Source: Ophthalmolycus amberensis
Lineage: Eukaryota; Chordata; Actinopteri; Perciformes; Zoarcidae
Assembly (NCBI GenBank): GCA_024529925.1
Contig: JAFEUB010001787.1
Location: forward strand, 1,169,501 to 1,233,500
DNA: 64,000 nt
Direction of reading: 5' to 3'
Part shown: piece after piece, positions 27,470-38,476 of the stretch
How positions within the stretch are numbered: the stretch's first letter is position 1
Layout of the letters: each line of letters starts with the position of its first letter
The notes under the pieces: model-generated
The model's database searches: none
What the model saw: only the letters and a program-made list of their open reading frames with translations
What the model was told of the DNA's origin: nothing
Translations under genes and position numbers: made by a program

Positions 27470-27770
27470 GCAGCTTCTTTGGGAATGGGGGTGAGGTAGT
27501 AGATCAATCGATTGATCGCTGCCTTTGAGGCTGATGGACTCAATTAATTATTTAACGGGATCTTTTAACGAGGTAAAGTGCTTTGACTTGAGGCCACAAA
27601 GCACGGCCATAAAGCTATGAATAGCTCGTCTGCCCTGAAGAATAATGCCTCCTCAAATTAACAATATGCATTTTTTGAGTGCACGGATCGGCGCCTTTGG
27701 ACATCAAGGGTCAGTGCTTGTACCTGCAAATGTTTCATTAACCTTTGACCTCTATGTGTGCCCGTTATAC
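27470..27770. promoter_or_regulatory. Candidate conserved non-coding element with 16-bp palindrome
   Basis: The segment holds a perfect palindrome GATCAATCGATTGATC (27502-27517), centred on an ATCGAT core of the type bound by ONECUT/CUX proteins, homeodomain-type CAATTAATTATTT (27540-27553), and AACCTTTGACCTCT, which contains a nuclear-receptor half-site. It is free of simple repeats. A role as a neurexin-linked enhancer is only an inference from texture and position. Confidence 0.25.
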
Positions 27771-29989
27771 AGTAGAGACATTATCCAAGGGCAAAGCTGA
27801 TCTTTAATATACTGTAGGGGAAGCGTGTGTGTGTGTGTGTGAGATATAGAACGTGAGCCATGTTGCATCTTTTCCTCTTCACAACATACATTTGTATACA
27901 TGTGCTGCCACATTGTTTGTCGGTTTTTGAATGAATGTATTATTCACCCGTGACAGAACTGATGAGCAGAAAGAGTTGAGCTACACAAAGACTTTCTAAC
28001 CATAGTCTTGTATACAAGATTGTGTATTTAGCAGAGGTGAGTGGGCAATAATAAGGGAGTGAATGAGTGCAATATTAATCCTACAGCCTGAAGTCAATAA
28101 CAGTTGTCATGGCTCTGTGTGTCCCTGGCTACGCACACATGCACTTTGACGTACCGGACTAACAATAGCCCAATATTCAATAATCCTTTTTCGCCATTGC
28201 TCTGCCTGACTTCTTTCACTCTCTGCTGCTTTCCTTTTATTCTGCAATCTCTCAATTCTTCATATCTATTCCATTTGCTGGTCAGATGTAAGGCGCATGG
28301 GTGGAGGCCATTCTAGAAAATGGACGCCAGACAAAGCAAAGGGAGCATAAGTGAAGAAGCAACGTAATTGGACAACAACAAAAGGGGGTTTGTGTTTGGC
28401 TTTAATGGTGCAGGGGGACTTCTCAGGAACATAATTAAGGCATTTTCACCTCGATTTTCAGCCCTTAATTGCGACAGACTGGCACAATACCTGACTGCAC
28501 AAACGATTTGTGGGGGAGGCTGTGGTTTTCTCCAACCACTGTGTACAGCAGATATCTGGGCTGTGGTTTAATTAAAACAAGTGTGATTGTTGATGATTTG
28601 TACACTATAACCCAATTACAAATATGCACGCTACACTTATTCCTTTGACTTAACAGGTGTTGCTGGAAATGGCTATTAACTACTTTTATAAAAGGACAGT
28701 TAAAAAGCCATCTCCATTGAATAAAAACACAGTAAGACCTCCGCATACTCGTTTCTACATATTCTGGACACCAAAAACAAGAGAAGCTGAGCGCTAAGGA
28801 TGCTATGAAATCAACAAATACACACCCCCAGTGTGGCTTCCTCTGTCAATATGGTGTACAAGGCCCAAGTAGAGATATGGTTTTAGATACTGGTCTTAAG
28901 TTTCCATCCAGGGATGAACTTTACCCGAATACACAACCACACACACACACACACCTCTTTGCTGAGACCTCACTGTCCTCCTCAACTCTCAGTTTACCCC
29001 TCAGATCAGTCCTCTATACACTGTATAAGTAACCAATCAATAGGACAATGCTAACACTACAGTATTTGCTCTACAACAAATCCTGTCCTGCTAAATCCAC
29101 CCCGATGAGGTGTATGCAGGGACTGTATGGGGATGCTTATGAAAGGGCAGAGGTCCCTTCTATCTCCAACGGTGGTTGTATTTACCAGCTGCTGACAATC
29201 TCTCAGTATGCAATTGACGTTTTTCTAAGTCCCACCCCCCGGCTGCTCCTCCGTCAAGCTGTCAGAGCCACCATGGAGCCCAAACGGTCACTAAGGATTT
29301 CATAGAGACAGACAGAAGGGTCTTCAATATGATTTTGAAAAGATTTGTCCAGAATGTCAAACTGATATGACAAAGAAGATAATAAAGAGATAAAGATAGA
29401 AGCTGCAGCCAAAGGTGAACCATCACATCACCTGGTGTTTGAGACAGAAGCCAATGACATTTTAGAACAACACTGTTACTGTAAAGCCGGGTTGGTCTTT
29501 ATTGACAGTTGCAATCATCAAAATACAAAAGTAGCATGTGTATACATTCAGTATACCTTAATTAGCCTGTAGCATAGAAATGCTACTGCAGACACGTAAA
29601 GATTCCGAATAGCTGTCCGACCCTGGTCTGAACTGGCCGATGCTGTGGTATGATTGGCCAGTCGGTGTTTGAGAGATGGAACTTCATCACTAACAAATAA
29701 GCGGCTTCTGGAGAATGCTGAACAGTGTGACTTTGAAAGCAGCAGGATACAGGCTGCAACCAGCATGTGGTATGCAGACTGTCCACCCTAGGAAACACCG
29801 GACAGAGACTGTGGAGAAAGACCTTGATGAGGTCCACACACAAGAGGAGAGCTTGCTTCTACAACGACAGTGTCACATGAGCACAACAGAGCCTCTCTCC
29901 ATTCATCCTCAAAATACATATATAGTTATTAGCTGAAAATGTGTCATCCACAATTCTTGCAATTGTCATTGAAATGCTAAGCAAATATA
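27771..29989. other. Non-coding DNA, nothing recognised
   Basis: A short TG run at 27825-27840 and CA run at 28938-28952. No exon or RNA gene supported. Confidence 0.45.
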
Positions 29990-30136
29990 TTACAGTAAAA
30001 TAATACACAAAACAATCAATTTTAACTTTGGATTCTTGGAAACTGTTTTTTAAAACGTTTTGATATTTAATAGATTAAAACCATCAATCTAAAAAATACA
30101 TCCAATAATGAAAATAATAATTAGTTGCAGCCCTTT
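29990..30136. mobile_element. hAT-like transposon terminus fragment
   Basis: TTAATAGATTAAAACCATCAATC followed by AATAATAATTAGTTGCAGCCCTT ends like the widespread fish repeats whose terminus is TAGGGCTGCAACTAA (recalled, not searched). Only one end is visible. Confidence 0.4.
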
Positions 30137-31039
30137 AATGCAACAATTGGTATTGTCTTGTCCCATGTCTGACACTTTTATTTCAAACATGTCAAAAGAT
30201 CCATGTGGTCGGAGCGGATATCATATAGCTCATATTTCCAACTCCATTTACTTCCCTCTCACCACAACAGTGAGTTCAGATAATTGAACAGGGGACAGCA
30301 AGCAGGTTCAATGAAAAGATTAGATATAATGAGAGAAGAGCCCGTCTGCACAATTACAGCTTTAATTAAAGCTTTAGACAAAAATGACATACAGCATAGG
30401 GCTGGTCTTGCCACCATGCGTCTGTGTACGTGATCAAACCTCATGTAAATAAATACACAGTGATAATGCTTGTGAAGTTAAGGTCAGTTGTTCGGGGTGT
30501 TGGAACTTGAGTGGGTGCCGTTTCCAACTGAAAACCAGTTTAGGGCAGAGCCGTGATAGTTAAAGAAAGTCAAATTGAAAAGTGATAGTTCGCCTAAACA
30601 TTGTATTAATGAACTTTAATACTCTATAAAGCTCAAGATACTGACTTTGATGCCAAAAGTAAACATACTGTCAGACACTTGTAGCAGATACACATTGCAG
30701 ACTGAAACTTAAAGAAACAAAGAAAGAAATAAAGCTATTAAACAGGACGAAAGACTGCTTGACCGTACAATCAGTGGCGAGAAGGGAACAAGGCTGTTCC
30801 AGGCACTCTAATCAATGATCACCATTTCCAAGAGCATTTCAGATTGACTTGATATTTTGACACTTTTACTATCCGCTCCTTCAATTTAGACCGATCATTA
30901 CGAGGCTAAAGGAAACCCATTAGCTCCGACAATATGTCTGGGTTACAAATCTGAAACTATTTTGTGATGACATGCCTGCTCTTAACTTTGACAGATAAAA
31001 GCTTGGTGATGCTTGTGTGTGTGTGCTGCAGTTGCTCAC
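30137..31039. other. Non-coding DNA, nothing recognised
   Basis: No supported feature. Confidence 0.45.
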
Positions 31040-31271
31040 AGCTGTGTTGTAACTGTTATGTTGTTCATTCTGTACACATGACATCTATTGCACTTCTGTT
31101 CATCCTGGGAGAGGGATCCCTCCTCTGTTGCTCTCCCTCAGGTCTCTCCCTGTTTTTCCTGTTCCGATGTGAGGGGTCCCGGGTCAGAGGATGTCGTATG
31201 TTTACAGATTGTAAAGCCCTCTGAGCAAATTTGTAATTTGTGATTTCGGGCTGTATGAAAATAAATTGAAT
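31040..31271 (+). mobile_element. LINE 3'UTR fragment, family B (L2-like)
   Basis: This matches 43540-43785 of the large LINE copy along its length, including ACACATGACATC, ATCCTGGGAGAGGGATCCCTCCTCT, TGTAAAGCCCTCTGAG and AATTTGTAATTTGTGATTT, and ends AAAATAAATTGAATAG. It lacks the TTTTTTGGGGAG segment of that copy. It is a heavily 5'-truncated insertion containing no coding sequence. Confidence 0.88.
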
Positions 31272-34200
31272 AGACTAGACAGTTATTTAAAAAAAAAAGA
31301 TCACTAAGCAAATATAAAATGTCTATTTGCTCAATGGATTTAAAGACGCTAAACATACAGCTTTTTGCAATGTAGTCACACCATCCTGACCCACGTTACT
31401 GTTTTGCATAAGGGTAGCGCCCATTAAATCCCATTTGTTTGCGTTTGTTGTCAGTTTTCCTTGAATATTCCTCCAGGGCCAGGTGGTGAGCCACAGGCCA
31501 ATCAAATGTCTAATCTTTGTGAGTATTCTCACATGGTGTCGGTCATATCATGCTCAAGTGTGGTAAACCATTTCACACACAATCATCTACGAGGATGGAA
31601 GGATTGATGTGCGTTTGTGGACATATGTGTCCATATGAGCAAGAGCACACCACTCAGGCCAACCGCAACACCAGCTGCTCCCTCAGCTCCAATGACTCAA
31701 AACCACCATATCTTATGTATGACTGTGGTGATGATGAGTGAATGAAAACAACAGACTATCTATGTAACATACCTGACAAGATGGGAAAACGAAAGCTGGG
31801 AAGATGGACAGAAAGTTGGAAAGGCCATAATGCACAATCCATATTGACGTAGCACTCGATAATCTCCCCCCTCCAACTCAATACATGCGCTTATGTTGCA
31901 AACAGCCTTAAAAGCTCAGTCTTAAATCTTTACGACAGATCATAAACTTCGTCGTAAATACATCTCTCTGGGGAGGCTTGCTGACTGCTCGGATACAGTC
32001 TTTATTAAGAGGTGACCAAACCAATGAAAGTAGAACAAGGGGAGAAAGAAAAGTACCACTCTTCAACTTTCATTAAAAGACCATTTTGAAATGACATTTA
32101 GGAAACCCTTTTCAGGAGAGAACTCAGATAATGCCCGTCTAGGAACAATTGTCAAATATGCACAATTAATAGTTGTGTAGTTAAATACAACACTGGTCGT
32201 CAATGGTGAACACTTAACCCAAAGTAATCGGAATGCAACATTTCAAATCAGACCCCGCTAACGTGTTTTATTGATTTTCAGTGGGCAATATTCAAAGCAG
32301 ATGCTTAAAAACGTACACGTGCCATGGACATGCAATCCAAGCTATCAGCTGCTCAAATCCCCACGTCCGTATCGGCTTCAAAAACCAATCGGTGGAACTT
32401 TAATGAAGCCATACAAATGCATATGATTGCGCGCATTGAAGGGGCATTATGTAAATAAGTTGATTACATGGTTGGTCTCCACAGCTTGTAGTACACTGAG
32501 TAGATGCGACCTCCAGTCCCCTTTGTTTGCCCCCTGCCAGCAATTTGCAAGTATGAGGGAGAGTCCGGCCAAGCGTGTCGCAGAGCCAGGGCGGATGCCA
32601 TCCACCCGCACATAAATAAACTCATTAATAAAAGTGGCTTCCATGCTGTCTCACATTCCATCAAAATGCAAAGTGCTGATTCAGATGCACCCTCGAGGGC
32701 GCCCTCCATATTCCACTTAATTATTGCGTCAAGTTTAGTGGCCTCTCTCCATCCCCATTCTTTCACTTTGCCATGTCTTTCCCTTCCCAACCTCTACATA
32801 GCATATATTCACCGTGACACATTTTTCAGTTTCCCCGTGCCCGTTCATTTATTTATTCAAACAGTCGCAGACAGAGAAAGAGATATTCTAATGGGTTGAC
32901 GAGGGACTTTTCTGTCAAGACTACGATGAAAGTACATCGAGAGAGGTGACAGGTGTCCCTGTGCTGCAATACAGATCACAGCATAATCCCGTAATCCCTC
33001 ACCAAAAGATGACAAGGTTAGGCAATAGGGAGGCCTTGTAGTTCACAGGGTCATTGTTATCTTACATTCTCATTTTAGTTATTCATTAAGTCCTATAATA
33101 ATGTTGCATCATTATTATGATGAATTCTTATATTTCACTCATCACCCATCCCGTTTAATTTCATATTCAATGCAGTTCATCAAATTCATTAGGCAGCAGG
33201 AGAAAACCTTACCTTCTCTGACCAGAAGCAAGTAAAGACACACCATGGTTTTATTCATAAACTATTAACTAGGGCAGTCAAAAAAACAGATAATCTAAAA
33301 GCTTGAACCTATTTTTGCATGCGTTTTATTGCCACGCACCAATCACCAAGCTCCTTGTATATGCAAATGTATGAGCAATAAAGAAGATGTCTGGTTTTGC
33401 TGAAATAAGTGTTATATTATTGTAAGGAAGCAGAGAAGAAAGAGAAGTGGAGGCTACGATTGAAAGGGTTTGTCCTATGCCCAGACTGTCTCTTGTTCAC
33501 CAACATCCAAGCTTCACTGCAACACAATATCCTCACTCATCTCATTCACTTTGCACTGCATTTAGGCTCAACAGATCTTCCAGCATTGCTTTTAAGAGAC
33601 TTCTCCATGTTTTCAAACAATGTGCTGGAAAGCTTTAACCTTTAAGAACAGCCATTCTGCATGTGGCAGGTTGAACACTTTTTATGATAACAAAATCCAA
33701 TTAGTAGGTGTTTGGCAGTGGCAGCAATGTATCAGAGGACGATAGAGTAGGTGAGGAGGGTCTCAATAATGGCAGTGTAGAATGAACCGTCCCCTGACTT
33801 TAGTGTCGAGTTGTTTTGTCCACACCAGGTCACCAGATGGTCAACCTTCCACCAGCCAGATTCATCCCCACCAGAGATGAACCCCATGAGGGTGGAGGCA
33901 TTCGCAACTTCAGAAGCTTAAAGGATTGACGACTGGAGGTGCAGCTTTGTACAGGGAGAAGACTAGCACCAAGACTAATTGGTGCAGTTTTTGCATGCAT
34001 TACTCACAATGGTGAGCCAGGCAGTTTGCTTAATCCTTGAAGAAGCAGGAACTCTCAAAAGTAGGAAAAATATCCATCCAACTGTCAGGTCCGATAGTAA
34101 ATGCCTGTAGGATTCTGCCTTGCCCTGATCTTGCGGTGCGTCTCTCCTGTAGGATCATCTTTATTTTACACCGTACATCAACATATATCCACTGGAGATG

Positions 34201-35078
34201 CAACGATTGCAATTGTTTTTGGACGATTCCGATTTCTTATAAGTCTGACCAGCCGACTTCAATTTTCTTTCGACTATAATTGACAGCAAGGCTCCAGACA
34301 AAAAAATAATTTCAACCACCCCAAAATCTGTTCACACCATCAAACATTCATGATTTAATTCCTTTACTTTGTTATTATCATCTTTAGTGGTTGTTTGCAT
34401 AACAACACAATTCTTAGTCGGAAACAATTGACAGTAGTCGTCTTAAATATGTTTTATAAGTTGCTTCTATAAGAGCTAGTGTTCGGAAGTTACAGGTGAT
34501 AATTCTCTCTAATATCCATTTCATACTACTTTGAAAACAGCTCCTACAAACAACCAACAATCCAACAACCATTTATTCAATTTTTGGCCAAAAACACAAT
34601 TTTGCAAGATTACATTTGAACACATCAGGATAGTGTTTTTAATTTACCTTCAACCAACATTCAGTTTCACTGAGTTGTCGAAGCAAACCTTCGTGAATGT
34701 TATCGGTCACCTCCGATATAAGCAGGCACTCATGGCCCATCAGCTGACACCCAGCCAGTTTCGATTAGCTGCCAATTGATCGATAGATCTCTACTATTCA
34801 CACATACACTTACAAACACCTATCTACACATTGAGTTGGTATCATTTCATTGCTATTTATGTGAACAAACTTGATTATGTGATTTCCCTGTACAACTGAG
34901 TGTATTTTCCTTTCTTTGACACAAATTAAGACCTGCGTTGTGATAGCTTGTAAATTATTGTGTTAAAAAAAAAACATGCAAGAAACATACTATGCTAAGC
35001 TAACAAGCGATCAATAAACCCTCAGAATTGTAGTATTTGGAAAGCTGCCTTTTGATGATATAAGTTGATATAAGAAGA
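31272..35078. other. Non-coding DNA with possible transposon fossil and conserved segment
   Basis: At 34190 GGAGATGCAACGATTGCAATT resembles the start of fish hAT-like repeats, but no matching end was fixed. The segment 32560-32730 (GGATGCCATCCACCCGCACATAAATAAACTCATTAATAAAAG and on to TTAATTATTGCG) has the repeat-free, TAAT-rich texture of conserved non-coding DNA. Open frames here show no protein family. Confidence 0.35.
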
Positions 35079-36461
35079 CAGAGGCGGCTGGTCAATAGAG
35101 GGCCATGGGGCATGGCCCCACCATGAGCCACAAAAAAAAGGAAAAAATAAAAATAACAAATTATAATAATCATAAATTATACAAATTGTCAATATTTGTG
35201 TTTTTGAACTATGGAATGTACCCAGTAATGTGTGTAAAATATGATATCTGCGCAAAATATATGCTTTTCCTGCTCGTGCTCTGCGCCTGTGTGCACGACA
35301 CGTCTGAGAACGCGCAGCTAGGGGAGCCTAATCGTTTTGGCCCAAAAGAGACGGGTCAGTTTAGCCAATTGCTGATTCAAGATATAAATGAGTGACATAC
35401 AATTTGGCCAATCAGCGCCCTCAAATAGATTCAGCGTGGGGCCAGAACGATCTGGCCCCCCTAGCTGCACGTTCTCGTCAGGAGAAGTCTCTACAGGCGA
35501 GCGCCAGCGTGAGCACTACTCCTCCAACCCCCGTTTGAGAGGAGAACTTTGGCGGCGATTCTGCAGCCAAAGAGCTGATATCAGATCAGCCTGACCTCAC
35601 AATCAGACAGCAGACTCGCGGGAAAGGGAAGCAGTACATGCGAAGCTTCTGTACTAGCTGTACACCAGACAGGTTTGGCTAGCTGGATGATGTCATGCTA
35701 ATAATTTATTTAGCTTTTTTAAACAACGGGGACAGATCCAGCACCGACAGTTACGGGAGTGAGGGATGAGGAGGTAAGGAAACATGAGAACACCAGGGTA
35801 GGGAGTGAGGGATGAGGAGGTAAGGAAACATGAGAACACCAGGGTAGGGAGTGAGGGATGAGGAGGTAAGGAAACATGAGAACACCAGGGTAGGGAGTGA
35901 GGGATGAGGAGGTAAGGAAACATGAGAACACCAGGGTAGGGAGTGAGGGATGAGGAGGTAAGGAAACATGAGAACACCAGGGTAGGGAGTGAGGGATGAG
36001 GAGGTAAGGAAACATGAGAACACCAGGACACACATGGAGAACTCTGTCAAGCTACATATTATGCAAAGTGAACATCTTTTCTTCTACATAGCCTCAGTCT
36101 CATCTGCTTAACTTGGTCATGGAGGCATCAACATGTAATAGAGATGTTAAATTAACAGTGAAAACTCATCATAGCTTAATTTAACATCAGTATTCATAAT
36201 TACACTTCATGTTTACTTCTCCTGATCTTTACCTCCTATAACAAGGTCCATAGGGGCATCTCAATAAATAAACATGTTATATTATATTATATAAGTGTTA
36301 TTTACTGATTGTTTTCGTGTTGGAATACATGTTAAATATTTAACTGCCAAGTAATAATGCGTGTTTGATACTTACATTTTTTTTGCATTAAATCATACTG
36401 GGATGTTTGCTGAAATTGATAGGATGGCCCGACCTAGAAAATGTTCCACCAGCCGCCACTG
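35079..36461. mobile_element. Non-autonomous hAT-type DNA transposon, 1383 bp, ends intact
   Basis: The left end reads CAGAGGCGGCTGGT and the complement of the right end CAGTGGCGGCTGGT: 13 of 14 positions match. It is flanked by a perfect 8-bp direct repeat TAAGAAGA (35071-35078 and 36462-36469), the size typical of hAT insertion. It contains no transposase frame. Inside lie a 45-bp imperfect inverted repeat (35297-35342 against 35439-35487) and a six-unit minisatellite (35755-36027). Mobility would need a transposase supplied by a related full-length element. Perfect target duplication and ends suggest fairly recent insertion. Confidence 0.88.
35755..36027. repeat. 46-bp minisatellite, 5.9 identical units
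   Basis: Units begin GGGAGTGAGGGATGAGGAGG at 35755, 35801, 35847, 35893, 35939 and 35985; the last is 43 bp long. I see no difference between units. The array sits wholly inside the hAT element. Because 46 is not a multiple of 3 and the minus strand lacks stops in any phase, three overlapping minus-strand frames read the same 46-residue cycle; these are not genes. Confidence 0.97.
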
Positions 36462-36469
36462 TAAGAAGA

Positions 36470-36825
36470 TATAAGTTAGATACTGTTCTAGATGATATCA
36501 TTAACGGAAAGATAAGACCTCAAGTTTTCATTCAATTTGAATGGAAACATTTTTACCACAATACTGAAATAATAAGTATAATAATATGAATAAAATTGAA
36601 TTCAGATTCCAGTAAATGTAAATTCAGTTCACGTAAATCCTGACTGATTGCCCGAGTGTTTCTAATCAGCCTTGTGTAACAGAACTGCCAGAAGATGACT
36701 TAATAGTATTCATATACGCTTCCAGCGAGCCCACACCATATGTTGTTTGAAACTTGGATCTATGAGTAAAATGTGATTTAACTGTTAGGTTCACTAAAGC
36801 ATTAGTAGAGAAGCTAAAAATATAT

Positions 36826-36828
<3 letters not shown>
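36470..36828. other. Non-coding DNA, nothing recognised
   Basis: AT-rich, no supported feature. Confidence 0.45.

Positions 36829-36859
<31 letters not shown>
36829..36859. repeat. (AC)15 microsatellite
   Basis: 31 bp of AC repeats. Confidence 0.93.
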
Positions 36860-36861
<2 letters not shown>

Positions 36862-37437
36862 AACAATACATCTCATGCCAAGCATCCACCCACCCATATA
36901 CATGCAAAACATGCCATTTATGCCACACACCAACACTTCACAGCATGAATGTGTCTGTGCCAAACACAAGACTGTGCTGTATGTGTGTTAAAACAGATAA
37001 TACAGGAGAGGAACAGAAGCCAAACCCAGCAGCTGTTCTCAACTCCATGCCTGGGGACTGATAAGGGGAGGCTCTGAGACCCGTGACCCCAGATGCACAG
37101 TCTCATTCTGGGCAGAGAGAGCATTTGAGGGTTAGCCTCTCTGGTCATGAATTATTCCACGTCCAGGCCTCCCCGGGTACCTGTAGTCGGCTCTGCGGAG
37201 ACAGAGTCAAGGGGCTTTGACTGACAAAGCCTTTGATCCCACAACAGCCACGCACTCTATGATCAGCGTCTCTCCGAAGGAGGGAATACCACAGCTCTCT
37301 TGACACTTTCTCCCAGTGAGCTCTCTCGCTTTTACGCCTTCCATCTCTTTCTCTCCATCCATCCCTTTGAACTCTGTGTTTCCTCTTGTTTTTCAGTCCA
37401 CCACCTCACAACTCTAGCTTTGTCTTAGATTGTCTGT
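36860..37437. other. Non-coding DNA, nothing recognised
   Basis: No supported feature. Confidence 0.45.
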
Positions 37438-37900
37438 CAATTAAATTGAAATTGAAATTGAAATTGATTTATAGAGCGCTTTTCACAGACATGACATCAC
37501 AAAGTGCTTAATAGCAGAAATTTAAAAGCATAAAAAACCACAATGTGACCCTAGGGTCAATTAATTACATACACAGAATAAAATAAATAAAATAAAATAA
37601 AAAATAAATAAATAAATAAAAAATAATAAAAATAAAAATAAAAATTTAAAACATATTTTAAGAGCAGGTCTAGGACATGGGTTTTTACTCAAACGGCAGC
37701 CTAAAAAGGTGGGTTTTGAGCTGGTTCTCAAAAGTATTCACAGTATCTGCGAGGCGTAGAGTTGCAGGCAGAGCATTCCAGAGCCTCGGCGCCACTGCCT
37801 CAAAGGCTCGGTCACCACGGGTCTTAAATCGTGTGCGTGGGACTGACAGAAGACCTAGAGCGTTTGACCTGAGAGTGCGGGCGGGTGAATATGGGTGATT
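37438..37900 (-). mobile_element. Retroposon 3' fragment with (ATTTCA)n tail, class uncertain
   Basis: Read on the minus strand, a GC-rich body (37690-37900) is followed by an A/T-rich simple stretch (37575-37660), then AAAGCGCTCTATAAATCAATTTCAATTTCAATTT, a hexamer tail typical of retroposed copies. The plus-strand words AAAAAGGTGGGTTTTGAGCTG and AGAGCATTCCAGAGCCTCGGCGCC recur in fish LINE-type repeats as I remember them. No target duplication was fixed. Confidence 0.5.
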
Positions 37901-38089
37901 AATTAACAGAGACGCTTGAAATTAGAACTCAGAGGGAACAAAATACTAAGCTGCAGTCTAGACGTACCAAGTTACCTTTATTAGCCTTCATAAACCGTCA
38001 CTGTGCTACACATCATTGGTCAGAGCAGAGTACATGCTTGAATCTGTATCCATATCTGGACACCATACTCAGTTATGTTAGTATAAGGT

Positions 38090-38424
38090 CGGGGTGCAAC
38101 GGATCACAAAACTCACGGTTCGGATCGTATCTCGGTTTTTGAGTCACGGATCAGATCATTTTTCGGATCAGCAAAGAAGAGGGGGGGGGGGGCGACAAAT
38201 ATAACTTTGCTTTCCATTTATTAATGAAAGAACTTCAAGAACACTTAAAGCAAATAACTTTGGGCTATAGTCTTACATGAAAACCACAATATTTAAGATA
38301 AAAAAATTAATTGTTGTTTATTTCACACGATGACTAAACTGTAAAAAAAAATATTTAAAAATGCAATTCATCCACGGTTGTGTGCCGAACCATGAGGAGT
38401 GATCCAGACGTATCACGGATTGAC
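38090..38424. mobile_element. Short non-autonomous hAT-like element (MITE), about 335 bp
   Basis: Flanked by identical 11-mers TAGTATAAGGT (38079-38089 and 38425-38435), whose last eight bases (TATAAGGT) could be the hAT-size target duplication. The left end GGGGTGCAACGGATCACAAAACTCACGGTTCGGATCG has the same wording as the ends at 61302 and, inverted, at 59410-59460 (GATACGATCCGAACCGTGAG). The right end (GTATCACGGATTGAC) is more diverged. A run of 10-11 G lies at 38182-38192. No coding sequence. Confidence 0.65.
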
Positions 38425-38440
38425 TAGTATAAGGTAAGGA

Positions 38441-38442
<2 letters not shown>

Positions 38443-38475
<33 letters not shown>
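38443..38475. repeat. (AT)n microsatellite
   Basis: 33 bp of AT repeats directly right of the MITE target duplication. Confidence 0.93.

Positions 38476-38476
<1 letters not shown>

Noticed and set aside
32504..32899. 131-codon plus-strand open frame
   Set aside because: It overlaps other-strand frames of similar length and lacks protein character; better seen as possible conserved non-coding DNA.
35693..36050. Three overlapping minus-strand repeat proteins of about 100 residues
   Set aside because: The 46-bp minisatellite is stop-free in all minus frames; the frames repeat one another and no start or conservation supports a gene.
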